DNA from: Planococcus ruber
GTDB lineage: Bacteria > Bacillota > Bacilli > Bacillales_A > Planococcaceae
Assembly (NCBI RefSeq): GCF_022819085.1
Contig: NZ_JALHAG010000011.1
Coordinates: forward strand, 335,766 to 399,765
Direction: 5' to 3'
DNA: 64,000 bases
In this document: piece after piece, positions 1-8,921 of the stretch
How positions within the stretch are numbered: the stretch's first letter is position 1
Layout: each line of letters begins with the position of its first letter
Position numbers and translations under genes: made by a program
Notes under the pieces: model-generated
Databases searched by the model: none
What the model saw: the letters and a program-made list of their open reading frames with translations, nothing else
Told to the model about the DNA's origin: nothing

Positions 1-170
1 AGTTTCCGGGCAAAAACGCCGCCCTTCAAACAAAAAAAACAGGCGGATTTTCCCGTCAGCATTTGATGCATCAACGGTTAAAACCACTTGTTTTTTGATT
101 ATAACATATTTTTGCGCATTTTAGTGATAGAATGGAAAATCCCTTTATTCTAACTGGCTAAAATCCGCCT
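1..170 (-). promoter_or_regulatory. possible promoter and structured leader reading out of the window
   Basis: No gene is visible here. Read on the minus strand, a TATAAT box lies at 98-103, but I see no good -35 box. Downstream of it comes a GC-rich hairpin-like stretch and then CCGCCTG followed by eight T (about 33-47). The arms AGGCGGATTTT (41-51) and AAAATCCGCCT (160-170) are exact inverted repeats about 110 bp apart, so a transcript reading through from the pilZ gene could form a long-loop terminator. By synteny with B. subtilis the next gene could be rpsB, but that gene lies outside the window. Confidence 0.35.
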
Positions 171-233
171 TTTCTCTATAAAAAATCCCAATTTCACATT
201 TCTTTTTAATATATTAGCATATTAAAATCTGCT

Positions 234-590
234 TTATTCCTCATCCAAGCCACCTTTTCGCTGACGGATCTGATAATAGTTCAATTGCTTGAATAATTCA
301 GATGACGTGCCTTGGTCGACTGTAAATGCGACTCCGTGTTCATTCATGACCATTTTCTTGGTTTTGCGGACAATTGATCCATCCAACAGGAAAGGGCGCC
401 CTAAAATACTGAAGCTGCATTCCACTTTTTCATCCATCGGAAATTCCTCCGGTGAGTAAAATACAAGGCCGCCGGCACTGACATTCTCAATTTCAATCGG
501 TAAAGCCTCTTCCCAGCCTTCCCGTCTGATTTCCCCATCAATCAACCCACCAAAATCCACACGAAAAAATTCACGTCGATTCTTGCTCAT
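234..590 (-). CDS. PilZ domain protein, last gene of the flagellar operon
   Basis: A 118-residue single-domain protein. It has the PilZ signature: a basic N-terminal patch (NRREFFRV, residues 4-11) and the later SAGG element (about residues 38-41), which together normally grip c-di-GMP. No membrane segment or second domain is visible. The start is supported by GGGGGAG shortly before the ATG. It follows the yaaR-like gene by 33 bp and so is probably the last gene of the fla operon. Its likely role, linking c-di-GMP to motility, is inferred from family and position. Confidence 0.85.
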   Translation of the reverse strand: MSKNRREFFRVDFGGLIDGEIRREGWEEALPIEIENVSAGGLVFYSPEEFPMDEKVECSFSILGRPFLLDGSIVRKTKKMVMNEHGVAFTVDQGTSSELFKQLNYYQIRQRKGGLDEE

Positions 591-623
591 TTTTGCTCCC
601 CCATTACTTGTAGAAATCTTTGC

Positions 624-1061
624 TTACATATAGAGATTCACCAACAGGCCTTTCATTTCTCCGACGAGGCGAAGCACTTCGATGCCATCTTTTTCATTGT
701 CCAGCACTTCATCATTGATCGCGAGCAGTTTTTCATCGATCACTTCCACCAGCTGATGCGATTTCATGCCGCCATTCGGATGGAAACTCTGTTTCTCAGA
801 CAATTCGAGACCATAGCTCAACGATTCGCTGACAAATTGCTTGACTGAATTCTTATAGTCGATCAAATGTTCAATAGTGCGCTGTTTTGCTAAACGCTGT
901 CCTTGAACATCGATGCGGTCCATTAACTGATTGAGTGAATCCAACTTTAATTTTGACTGGGAATTCCGCATAACTGCAGCAAAGGAATCCGCAGACTTGC
1001 CTTCGACAGCCCCTTTGCGCATCAATTCACCTGGAAATTTTGCCTGACCTTCAATCCGCAA
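624..1061 (-). CDS. YaaR/DUF327 family protein
   Basis: A 145-residue soluble protein resembling the YaaR (DUF327) family, with the typical central block HLIDYKNSVKQFV (residues 65-77). The family is uncharacterised. It probably starts at TTG (1061) with GAGGGG just upstream. It lies 14 bp after swrB and 33 bp before the PilZ gene, so it is cotranscribed with the flagellar genes. That position suggests a motility role, but the sequence gives no enzymatic motif. Confidence 0.75.
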   Translation of the reverse strand: MRIEGQAKFPGELMRKGAVEGKSADSFAAVMRNSQSKLKLDSLNQLMDRIDVQGQRLAKQRTIEHLIDYKNSVKQFVSESLSYGLELSEKQSFHPNGGMKSHQLVEVIDEKLLAINDEVLDNEKDGIEVLRLVGEMKGLLVNLYM

Positions 1062-1075
1062 AAGAACCCCTCATT

Positions 1076-1546
1076 TCATTTTTGGTAGCTTTTCTTTTTC
1101 TTTAGCATGTTGACGATCAATTCCACTTCGCCATGCTCCATCTTCAACACTTTCGCAATCTGTTTGGGCGCAAAGCCTTGCTTATGCAATTTCGACACTT
1201 GTTCTTGATGCGATCCAGCTCCGGCAAATAAGGGACCTGTCTCCTGTTTTTCAGACACTTCCGGCGGCTCTGGTGCATCCGTTCTTCCAGCAGCCAACTG
1301 CTTTTCAAGCAAACGGATTCTTTTTTCGAATTTGTCTTCTTTTACTTTAATATAATCCGCAAGTTTTTGATACAGTTCTTCGTTCTCTTTTTCTATTTTT
1401 TCTACAAATTCTTCCATCCCTTGGTGAATAAGGGCCGCATCTTCACTCAATTCCTCGCGTCTTTGCTTGTTTTGGATCAATACCACTATGGCACGGATGT
1501 TTAGCAATAACACAAGGACGATCAATTCAATCAATAAACATTCCAT
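1076..1546 (-). CDS. swrB: SwrB-like swarming motility protein
   Basis: The ATG at 1546 is preferred, with AAAGGTG upstream; a GTG three codons earlier is possible. The 156-residue product has one N-terminal membrane segment rich in L/I/V (about residues 1-20), a charged coiled coil (about 30-85), a linker, and a C-terminal helix-turn-helix-like segment (about 115-150). This layout and its place directly after sigD match SwrB of B. subtilis, which promotes assembly of the flagellar export apparatus. Sequence similarity is weak, so the name rests largely on position and architecture. Confidence 0.7.
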   Translation of the reverse strand: MECLLIELIVLVLLLNIRAIVVLIQNKQRREELSEDAALIHQGMEEFVEKIEKENEELYQKLADYIKVKEDKFEKRIRLLEKQLAAGRTDAPEPPEVSEKQETGPLFAGAGSHQEQVSKLHKQGFAPKQIAKVLKMEHGEVELIVNMLKKKKSYQK

Positions 1547-1575
1547 CGGGATCACCTTTACCTTCTAAGCTATTT

Positions 1576-2367
1576 CTAATAATGATCGTGCACAGCAAGC
1601 GTTGCTGCACGCAAACGCAAAATCGCTTTTGAATGCAATTGTGACACGCGTGAAACGCTGACGCTCAACACTTCCGCAATTTCTGTCAGTTTCAGCTCTT
1701 CAAAATAACAAAGCGAAACGACCAATTTTTCTTTTTCCGGAAGCCGGTCAATGGCCTGGGCCAACGATTCTTTGATGGCTTGCTCCGTTAAATGTTTTTC
1801 AGGGGAAGCAGCACGGTTGTCTTCAAGTGTACTGTACTTGCCGGACGGATCGTTTTCATTGTAATCCGGCTCGTCGATTGAAACCATCGAGGACAAGGCA
1901 GCTTCCGCTACGGTTTTATTGAGCTCGGCTTTCGTAATGCCGAGGTAGGCGCTGACGTCTTCATCTGTGACGGACGCATTCTTTTGCTGCTCGAGTTCGA
2001 TATACGCTTTCTCGATTTTTTTGACTTTGTCGCGGATCGACCGGGGGAGCCAGTCGCGCGTCCGAAGCCCATCGATCACGGCGCCTTTGATCCGCCAAGT
2101 GGCATACGTTTCAAACTTCAAATCGCGCTCAATATTGAACTTATCAAATGCATCCAGCAGTCCTTCGTATGCAAGGCTGCGTATATCGTCTTTATCTACA
2201 GTTTTCGGCAAACTGAACGCAAAGCGCTGAATAATGTAATCGACCAGCGGCAAATAGCGTTCGACTAAGTAGTTGCCGGCTTCCGGATCTTTATGCTGCT
2301 GCCAACCTTCCCAGTAACTGCGTTCGCTTTTTGATAATCTTGTAGTCAATACGAGTGTCACCACCAT
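1576..2367 (-). CDS. sigD: flagellar sigma factor sigma-D (FliA family)
   Basis: A sigma-28 family factor of 263 residues. Region 2 (about residues 30-100) contains the core-binding and -10 recognition helices, with FETYATWRIKGAVIDGLR typical of FliA/SigD. Region 3 follows, and region 4 (about 205-255) contains the helix-turn-helix EIAEVLSVSVSRVSQ. It directs late flagellar genes; matching promoters are seen in this window before yvyF, flaG and hag. The anti-sigma factor FlgM is encoded at 26968-27240. An extended N-terminus leaves the exact start uncertain. It is separated from flhG by repeat copy A, where B. subtilis has cheB-cheD. Confidence 0.95.
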   Translation of the reverse strand: MVVTLVLTTRLSKSERSYWEGWQQHKDPEAGNYLVERYLPLVDYIIQRFAFSLPKTVDKDDIRSLAYEGLLDAFDKFNIERDLKFETYATWRIKGAVIDGLRTRDWLPRSIRDKVKKIEKAYIELEQQKNASVTDEDVSAYLGITKAELNKTVAEAALSSMVSIDEPDYNENDPSGKYSTLEDNRAASPEKHLTEQAIKESLAQAIDRLPEKEKLVVSLCYFEELKLTEIAEVLSVSVSRVSQLHSKAILRLRAATLAVHDHY

Positions 2368-2407
2368 CTATGTGATCATGTTTTGTTTTTGTTAGTTTTT
2401 GTAGTCG

Positions 2408-2521
2408 ATATTCCGCAAAACCGCTCGCTTGCCGGAGGCTCGCGCTGAGCTTTGTCCCCAAGGCGTCTTCGCTGTTTTGCTCCATATCTATAGAAAGTTC
2501 TCCAGCGCCGAAGCGGTGTAT
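2408..2521. repeat. intergenic repeat with inverted ends, copy A
   Basis: A 114-bp element filling the sigD-flhG gap. Its ends are ATATTCCGC (2408-2416) and GCGGTGTAT (2513-2521), imperfect inverted repeats. The inside holds GGCTCGCGCT and GCTGTTTTGCTCCATAT, also found in copy C (20861-21154). Copies B and C lie in the same orientation in the two other large gaps of this operon. Confidence 0.7.
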
Positions 2522-2560
2522 TAATGCTACATCTTTAATTCAACTTATCTAAAAAAGATT

Positions 2561-3424
2561 TTATTTAAAAAGCATTTTCAGTAAAAAGCCTTTGAGTCCG
2601 AGTTTATAAGGAACGGGAAGTTCTAGGTAATTGAATGATAATGTTTGCATCGCCTTTGATGCTTGGCCGTTTGGATAAGCCAGCGTAAAAGGGACCTGCT
2701 TTTTGACGGCACTCGGCACTTGCGCATCGCTTGGGATGTAGCCAAGGGTGCCAATTTGTTTGTTCAGGAATTGCTCTGTGACTTTTTTGAAATTTTCAGC
2801 TGTTTGCGTGCCTTCTTTATCGCTGGTGCATTGGTTGATGACTAATTTAATATGGACATTTTCGTCTTTTGCATGGACCATTTTCACTACCGAATAAGCG
2901 TCGGTGATTGAAGTCGGTTCTGGCGTTGTCACCAAAATGACGTCATCGGCCGCTAAGATAAAGCGCAGGTTCTCGTATGAAAGCCCGGCACCGGTATCCA
3001 GAATGATGTAATCCACATGGCCTTGGATTTGGCTCAGTTCATCAAAAAATTTCGTCATTTTAGCTTCATCCAACCGGAACATTTCATCGAAGCCGGTGCC
3101 GCCTGAGATGAATTGGAGGCCATTCGGCCCTTCTTCGATGATGTCCCAGATGGACAGATCTTTTTCAATCATCGTCGCAATGGATTCTTGCGGTGAACGG
3201 CCGAGCAGGACATCGATATTGGCGAAGCCAAGGTCGACATCGAAAATCAGCACTTTTTTGTTTTGCTGGACGAGACTGAGTGCGAAATTCAAAGCGAAAT
3301 TGGATTTCCCGACTCCGCCTTTGCCGCTTGTAACGGCAATGACACGTGTTGGACGCTTGTCTTTCTTCGCTTTTTTCTGGGTCACTTTTTCTCTCAATAA
3401 TTTAGCTTGATCAATCATTTTCAT
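2561..3424 (-). CDS. flhG: flagellar number regulator FlhG (MinD-like ATPase)
   Basis: A 287-residue MinD/ParA-type ATPase. The deviant Walker A box SGKGGVGKS is at about residues 33-41, followed by the switch segment DVDLGFANID (about 62-71) and DTGAGL (about 141-146). It works with the GTPase FlhF to set flagellar number and position. The start overlaps the end of flhF by 14 bp, so the two are translationally coupled. The length is normal for the family. In B. subtilis the next genes are cheB-cheA-cheW-cheC-cheD; here only a repeat and then sigD follow. Confidence 0.95.
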   Translation of the reverse strand: MKMIDQAKLLREKVTQKKAKKDKRPTRVIAVTSGKGGVGKSNFALNFALSLVQQNKKVLIFDVDLGFANIDVLLGRSPQESIATMIEKDLSIWDIIEEGPNGLQFISGGTGFDEMFRLDEAKMTKFFDELSQIQGHVDYIILDTGAGLSYENLRFILAADDVILVTTPEPTSITDAYSVVKMVHAKDENVHIKLVINQCTSDKEGTQTAENFKKVTEQFLNKQIGTLGYIPSDAQVPSAVKKQVPFTLAYPNGQASKAMQTLSFNYLELPVPYKLGLKGFLLKMLFK

Positions 3425-4577
3425 CTTCCCCTAATACGAAGTCTGCGATTAATTCGGGCGTAACTGTGAAGATATCATCTGGAACACTCTGTCCGTTGGC
3501 AATGTAGCGTATCGGGATGGAATAATGATGGATCAAGTTCAAAATGGCGCCGGAGGAACTCGTTTCATCCATTTTGGTCAATAACAGCTCATCCATGACA
3601 ATCGTCTGGAAGTTATCAACGATCTTTTTCATATCTTCGTATTTGGAAGTCAGGCTCAGGACCAGATTGATTTGGACTTTGTTTTTATCGCTCAGCAAAG
3701 CTTCCAGCTCTTCGATGTACTGTTTCTGCTGATAGTTTCTGCCCGCCGTATCCATTAGCACAATGTCACAGTCGCTCAGCACTTCCATCGCATGCGTCAA
3801 CTCAGAAGCGGATTCCACCACTTCAATCGGGATATTTAAAATGCCGGCATAGGTTTTCAGCTGTTCCACTGCGGCAATCCGGTAAGTATCCGACGTAATC
3901 AGGCCGACTTTCTTATCTTCACGCAGCATGAAATCGGCTGCGATTTTTGCAATCGTCGTCGTCTTCCCAACCCCTGTCGGTCCAATAAAACAAATGATTT
4001 CCGGATTTTTATCAACCGGTGCCGGCTGATGAGAAGCGATCAACTCAATGATTTCCTTCCGGGCGAAGCTGCGGATCTCCCTTTCGGACATTTTCGGATC
4101 CTGTTCGAGTTCCGTGATCAGCTTTGCATAGAGCTCAGACTGAATCTCTTTGGAAATGCCTTGCTCCATCAATTGCTTATTCAACCCTTTTAAGGCCACA
4201 GGCAGCCGATCTTCTTCCATGACCTGCAGCATGAATTGTTTGATGCCTTTGATTTCGCTCATCAGCTCTTCGGCCATCACATCATTCTTCTCGACAGCTT
4301 CTCGCTGTTGGAAAGGGATGACCGTTGCCTGCTGAGATTTTGCTGTTTTTGCCGGCTGTTTTTGCTTCGGTTTCGCTTCAACTTTTGCCTTCGTCTTTTC
4401 CGGCGCTTTCGTTTCCACGGCCGCAATCACTTCCAGCTTTTCGGTTTTGAAAAAGCCGAGGAAGCCGCCGGTTTTCACTTTTTTCGTATTCAAGATCAAG
4501 GCATCAGTGCCAAGGTCCTTCTTTATCATCGGAATCGCTTCCGTCACACTATTGACGATGTATGTTTTCAATCTCAT
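3411..4577 (-). CDS. flhF: flagellar biosynthesis GTPase FlhF
   Basis: A 388-residue SRP-type GTPase. The N-terminal basic domain is followed by a Lys/Ala/Gln-rich linker (about residues 60-95) and the NG domain, with the P-loop GPTGVGKTTT at about 200 and the G3 motif DTAGR near 275. Together with FlhG it controls placement of flagella at the membrane. It overlaps flhA by 4 bp upstream and flhG by 14 bp downstream, as expected in a tightly packed operon. Length and motifs are normal. Confidence 0.95.
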   Translation of the reverse strand: MRLKTYIVNSVTEAIPMIKKDLGTDALILNTKKVKTGGFLGFFKTEKLEVIAAVETKAPEKTKAKVEAKPKQKQPAKTAKSQQATVIPFQQREAVEKNDVMAEELMSEIKGIKQFMLQVMEEDRLPVALKGLNKQLMEQGISKEIQSELYAKLITELEQDPKMSEREIRSFARKEIIELIASHQPAPVDKNPEIICFIGPTGVGKTTTIAKIAADFMLREDKKVGLITSDTYRIAAVEQLKTYAGILNIPIEVVESASELTHAMEVLSDCDIVLMDTAGRNYQQKQYIEELEALLSDKNKVQINLVLSLTSKYEDMKKIVDNFQTIVMDELLLTKMDETSSSGAILNLIHHYSIPIRYIANGQSVPDDIFTVTPELIADFVLGEDEND

Positions 4578-6634
4578 AGTCCACTAACCGCCCCACTCGA
4601 AATATTCACTGCTCCAACACTTTGAATTTCAATGTCCGGTTCCAGTTCGTTATAGGAGAGAACGGGAAGGTCCGGCGCAAAACGCTCGATAAATTGACGC
4701 ATGTACATGCGGGTTGCAGGCGACGTGAGCAGAATCGGCTGGACGCCGGTTTGCTGCAGCTGGCCCGCTTGTTCAGAAATGTTTTGGAAAATCACCTGCG
4801 ATGTTTCCGGATCAATGGATAAATAATTCCCTTGATCTGAACGGTGCACCGACTCTGCAAATTTCTTCTCCAAGCTCGCGCCGGCTGTAATCACTTGCAG
4901 CGGCTGCCCTGGCGTTGCGTATTGCAGTGTAATCTGGCGCGATAAGGCTTGGCGCACATATTCCGTCAAGACATCCGGATCTTTTGAATAGGCTGCATAG
5001 TCCGCCAAAGTTTCTAGAATCATTAACATATTGCGGATCGAAACTTTCTCTTTCAAGAGCTTCATGAGCACTTTTTGCACTTCGCCAAGCGCCATCAAAT
5101 TCGGAATCAATTCTTCGACCACGGCCGGTGAATTTTCACGGACGTTTTCGATCAACGCCTTCACTTCCTGGCGTCCGACCAATTCGTGGGCATGGCGCTT
5201 GATCACTTCTGTCAAATGGGTCGACACGACAGAAGGCGGATCGACGATTGCATAACCGGACATTTCCGCTTCCTCTTTCATTTCTTCATTGACCCATAGC
5301 GCCGGCATACCGAATGCCGGTTCCACCGTTTCGATGCCGATGATGCTGTCATCGTCTACTCCTGGGCTCATCGCCAAATAATGGTCAAGCATGATTTGCC
5401 CGGAAGCGACGCGGTTGCCTTTGATTTTAATGACGTATTCGTTCGGCTGAAGCTGGATATTATCGCGAATGCGGATGACCGGCACGACAATTCCAAGTTC
5501 CATCGCACATTGGCGGCGGATCATAATGACCCGGTCCAGCAAGTCCCCACCCTGATTTTTATCGGCAATCGGAATCAAGCCGTAGCCGAATTCGAATTCG
5601 ATGGCATCGACATGCAATAAATCGATGACACTTTCCGGTTTTTTCAGTTCTTCCGCTTCCGGGCTGCCGATGTTCGCTTCTTTCTCGACTTTCTCTTCTT
5701 TTTTCAGATTGCTCTGCATGCGGAATGCACCAAAAGCAACGACTGCTGCGACCGGCAAGATCAGCATCGGGCTGATCGGCGTGAAGACAGCAAGCAAAGT
5801 CAAAGTTCCGGCTACAATATAAAGCAATTTTGGATACGCGAATAATTGCTTTGTAATATCCGTTCCCAAGTTGCCATCAGAAACGGCACGAGTGACCACA
5901 ATACCGGCAGCTGTCGAAATCAGCAGCGCCGGAATTTGGCTGACTAGCCCGTCTCCAATGGATAGAAGTGCAAACAAATTAGCTGCTTCGCCAATCGGCA
6001 GGCCATGGACCATTACGCCGATCGCCAAGCCGCCCACGATATTAATTACCGTAATGATAATGCCGGCAATGGCGTCTCCTTTAACGAATTTGCTGGCACC
6101 GTCCATGGCGCCGTAGAAATCCGCTTCCTGGCTGACTTTCTCCCGGCGCTTTTTCGCTTCCTGGTCGGAAATCATTCCGGCGCCAAGATCGGCATCAATG
6201 CTCATCTGCTTCCCTGGCATCGAATCGAGTGTGAAACGGGCTGCCACTTCAGCAACACGTTCCGAACCTTTGGTAATAACCAAAAACTGAATGATGACAA
6301 GAATCAAGAACACCAGAATTCCGATAATGGCACTGCCGCCAACAACGAATGAACCGAATGTCTCAATCATTTCTCCGCCTGTTTGATTGGTTAAAATCGA
6401 ACGGGTTGTGGATACGTTCAATCCAAGGCGGAATAAAGTAGTCAACAGGAGCAAGGTCGGGAAAATCGAGAATTCCAGCGCTTCCTTTGTGTTCATTGCT
6501 ACTAAAATGATGGTCAACGCAATACTGATATTGACCATGATCAATACATCTAACAGGAGAGTCGGAAGAGGAATCACCATCATGACGACAATCATGATGA
6601 CTGCAACCAAGATGGCATAATCTTTAATTTTCAC
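4574..6634 (-). CDS. flhA: flagellar type III export gate protein FlhA
   Basis: A 686-residue export gate component. The N-terminal half has about eight membrane segments, and the family signature with DSMPGKQMSIDADL falls near residue 148. The C-terminal half (from about 330) is the cytoplasmic domain that docks chaperones and substrates. The start is preceded by GAGGAG. It overlaps flhF by 4 bp but is separated from flhB by about 120 bp containing repeat copy B, whereas flhB-flhA is compact in B. subtilis. Confidence 0.97.
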   Translation of the reverse strand: MKIKDYAILVAVIMIVVMMVIPLPTLLLDVLIMVNISIALTIILVAMNTKEALEFSIFPTLLLLTTLFRLGLNVSTTRSILTNQTGGEMIETFGSFVVGGSAIIGILVFLILVIIQFLVITKGSERVAEVAARFTLDSMPGKQMSIDADLGAGMISDQEAKKRREKVSQEADFYGAMDGASKFVKGDAIAGIIITVINIVGGLAIGVMVHGLPIGEAANLFALLSIGDGLVSQIPALLISTAAGIVVTRAVSDGNLGTDITKQLFAYPKLLYIVAGTLTLLAVFTPISPMLILPVAAVVAFGAFRMQSNLKKEEKVEKEANIGSPEAEELKKPESVIDLLHVDAIEFEFGYGLIPIADKNQGGDLLDRVIMIRRQCAMELGIVVPVIRIRDNIQLQPNEYVIKIKGNRVASGQIMLDHYLAMSPGVDDDSIIGIETVEPAFGMPALWVNEEMKEEAEMSGYAIVDPPSVVSTHLTEVIKRHAHELVGRQEVKALIENVRENSPAVVEELIPNLMALGEVQKVLMKLLKEKVSIRNMLMILETLADYAAYSKDPDVLTEYVRQALSRQITLQYATPGQPLQVITAGASLEKKFAESVHRSDQGNYLSIDPETSQVIFQNISEQAGQLQQTGVQPILLTSPATRMYMRQFIERFAPDLPVLSYNELEPDIEIQSVGAVNISSGAVSGL

Positions 6635-6689
6635 GCGTTCTCCTCCTCACTCTTTATAATTGGATTGATTGTTTTCGCTATTGTCACGG

Positions 6690-6742
6690 ATACACCGCAA
6701 AACAACTACGCTTTCCTATGGGCTTGCGCCGAAGCGGCATAT
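6690..6742. repeat. intergenic repeat with inverted ends, copy B (short form)
   Basis: A 53-bp element between flhA and flhB. Its ends are ATACACCGC (6690-6698) and GCGGCATAT (6734-6742). It keeps the outer parts of copies A and C (CGCTTTCC, GGGCTTGCGC, CGAAGCGG, then TATAAAAGCTG after the end) but lacks the middle, as if internally deleted. The orientation matches A and C. Confidence 0.65.
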
Positions 6743-6757
6743 AAAAGCTGGTTCTAC

Positions 6758-7846
6758 TTAGCTAATCTTTCCTTTTAACCGGTATATATATGCTAAAACT
6801 TCTGCGACCGCGAGGAACAAGTCTTCCGGGACCGGGTCCCCTACATCCACTTGGGCATATAATGCGCGGGCGAGCGGTTTGTTTTCCATAATCACAACGC
6901 CAAATTCTTTCGCTTTTTCTTTGAGTTTCAGTGCCAAGTGGTCTTTCCCCATGGCAATGACAGTCGGCGCGGCCATTGTTTCCGCGTCGTACTTGATCGC
7001 GATGGCGTAATGCGTCGGGTTGACGATCAGCACATCGGCAGATGGAAGATCCTGAATCATGCGGTTCATGCTCATTGAACGCTGCTTTTCTTTGATCTTT
7101 TGTTTGATCAAAGGGTCCCCATCGGATTTTTTGTATTCGTCTTTGATGTCCTGTTTCGACATCTTGATGCCTTTTTCGAATTCGTATTTTTGGTACATAT
7201 AGTCAAATACAGCTAATATCAATAAAATAATGGCGGCTACAAGCGCCATTTTAATCGTTAATTTGCCGACGAAACTCAGCGAATAGCTGAGGCTTTTCTG
7301 CGACAACAGGAACAGCTCATCTTTTTCCCCCCACAGCACGCTGAATGCGGCGTAGCCGATAATCGCGATCTTGGCGAGCGATTTTGCCAGCTCGACAAGC
7401 GCACGGACTGCAAAGATTTTTTTTGCGCCTTGGATCGGGTTTAACCGGTTCAATTGGGCTTTTAGCGGTTCGGTCGTAAACATCGCGCCTACTTGGACAA
7501 AGTTGCCCAGGATGCCGAAAACGATCGCGACTCCCATAATCGGCGCCATCAAAAGCATGGCATCAAACGTCATTTGTTCAAACAAGGTGCGGACATTTTT
7601 GGGCGTCCATTCCCAGCCGATATATTGGGTGAAGTTGACGCGATAGATCGCCAAGATCCGGTCCAGCATCCAGCCCCCGAGAAAACTCAGCAGCAGAATG
7701 CCGCCGATCATAATCAGTGCTGCGGGCAATTCCTGGCTTTTGGCCACCTGCCCTTTCCGCTTGGATTCCTGCCGTTTCTGAGGCGTTGCTTTTTCTGTTT
7801 TTTCGCCTGAGAAAAACTGCAGGTCCAAGGTCAATCTCCGTGCCAT
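6758..7846 (-). CDS. flhB: flagellar export switch protein FlhB
   Basis: A 362-residue protein of the flagellar type III export apparatus. Four membrane segments occupy roughly residues 35-215. The cytoplasmic domain carries the self-cleaving NPTH motif near residue 275, needed to switch from hook to filament substrates. The N-terminus (LDLQFFSGEKTEKATPQKR) is typical. It abuts fliR with no gap. Repeat copy B follows its stop codon. Confidence 0.96.
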   Translation of the reverse strand: MARRLTLDLQFFSGEKTEKATPQKRQESKRKGQVAKSQELPAALIMIGGILLLSFLGGWMLDRILAIYRVNFTQYIGWEWTPKNVRTLFEQMTFDAMLLMAPIMGVAIVFGILGNFVQVGAMFTTEPLKAQLNRLNPIQGAKKIFAVRALVELAKSLAKIAIIGYAAFSVLWGEKDELFLLSQKSLSYSLSFVGKLTIKMALVAAIILLILAVFDYMYQKYEFEKGIKMSKQDIKDEYKKSDGDPLIKQKIKEKQRSMSMNRMIQDLPSADVLIVNPTHYAIAIKYDAETMAAPTVIAMGKDHLALKLKEKAKEFGVVIMENKPLARALYAQVDVGDPVPEDLFLAVAEVLAYIYRLKGKIS

Positions 7847-8632
7847 CTATGCTCCCCCTATTAAGCGGGTCAACTCCGCCATGCTTTCCACGAGCTCTCC
7901 AAACAACATCTGCAGCAAATAAAAGAAAAAGGGCATTGAAAACATTAATAACACAAAGCCCACTAAAATTTTCACCGGAAAACCGACGGCAAAGATGTTT
8001 AATTGCGGAACGGTTTTCGCTAAAATCCCGAGTGCCACATCCACTAAAAACAAGGCTCCGACAATCGGCAAAGAAATTTGCAAGGCAACCATAAACATTT
8101 TGACGAAAAGATCCGATATAAACTTTGCAACGTCTTCGAACTTGATATCGAAAGACAAAGATTCAACCGGAACCGTCTGCAGGCTTTGCATGACGCCGTC
8201 GAGCATCAAGTGATGGCCGTTGACCGTCAGCAGGAACAGCAAGGCAAGAATGTATTTAAAACGTCCGATAATCGGCACTTGCGACCCTGTCTGCGGATCC
8301 ATGACGCTCGCCATCGCAAAACCCATCTGAAAATCGATGAAAGCTCCGGCAATCTGTACGGTATACAGCACCAGTGCTGCGGTAAATCCGAGTGCGATGC
8401 CGATGCCGAATTCCTTGATGACCATCAAGATATAATAGCCGTCCAGCGCAAGCGTCTCTTCAATCGGCAATGCAGACAATGCCAGCAAAGAAAGAAAAGC
8501 GGCAATCCCTAATTTGAATTGCGTCGGCACGCCGCGCTGCGAAAACAGCGGCGCTACGATAAAGAAACTGCTGATGCGGACTAAAATTAACAGGAAATAC
8601 GGCAATGCTTGAAGAATTTCTTCCATACCCAT
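7847..8632 (-). CDS. fliR: flagellar export protein FliR
   Basis: A 261-residue integral membrane protein with about six hydrophobic segments and the family block GFAMASVMDPQTGSQVP near residues 105-121. With FliP and FliQ it forms the helical export gate at the centre of the basal body. It lies 3 bp after fliQ and abuts flhB. Length and content are normal for Bacillales. Confidence 0.95.
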   Translation of the reverse strand: MGMEEILQALPYFLLILVRISSFFIVAPLFSQRGVPTQFKLGIAAFLSLLALSALPIEETLALDGYYILMVIKEFGIGIALGFTAALVLYTVQIAGAFIDFQMGFAMASVMDPQTGSQVPIIGRFKYILALLFLLTVNGHHLMLDGVMQSLQTVPVESLSFDIKFEDVAKFISDLFVKMFMVALQISLPIVGALFLVDVALGILAKTVPQLNIFAVGFPVKILVGFVLLMFSMPFFFYLLQMLFGELVESMAELTRLIGGA

Positions 8633-8635
8633 CCC

Positions 8636-8905
8636 CTACCCGATCATTTGCGGAAGCTGCTGGAACAGATCTCTGGTGAAATCCAAAAGCAGCGTCAGCA
8701 TCCACGGCCCGAAGATGATGATCGACAAGAACACGGCCAAAATTTTCGGAATAAATGCCAGCGTCTGTTCCTGGATTTGCGTCATCGCCTGGAAAATGCT
8801 GACCAGCAAGCCAACGCCAAGCGCAATCAAAAGCAACGGGGCAGAAATGATCAGGATCATATAAATCGATTGTTCCGCAAGTTTAATTACTACATCTGGT
8901 GTCAT
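8636..8905 (-). CDS. fliQ: flagellar export protein FliQ
   Basis: A short protein of 89 residues made of two membrane hairpin helices, with the family element GLLVSIFQAMTQIQEQTLAF (about residues 32-51) between and inside them. It is one of the three proteins (FliP, FliQ, FliR) of the export gate core. It lies 16 bp after fliP and 3 bp before fliR, in the usual gene order. Confidence 0.95.
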   Translation of the reverse strand: MTPDVVIKLAEQSIYMILIISAPLLLIALGVGLLVSIFQAMTQIQEQTLAFIPKILAVFLSIIIFGPWMLTLLLDFTRDLFQQLPQMIG

Positions 8906-8921
8906 CGTGTTCTTCCCTTCG

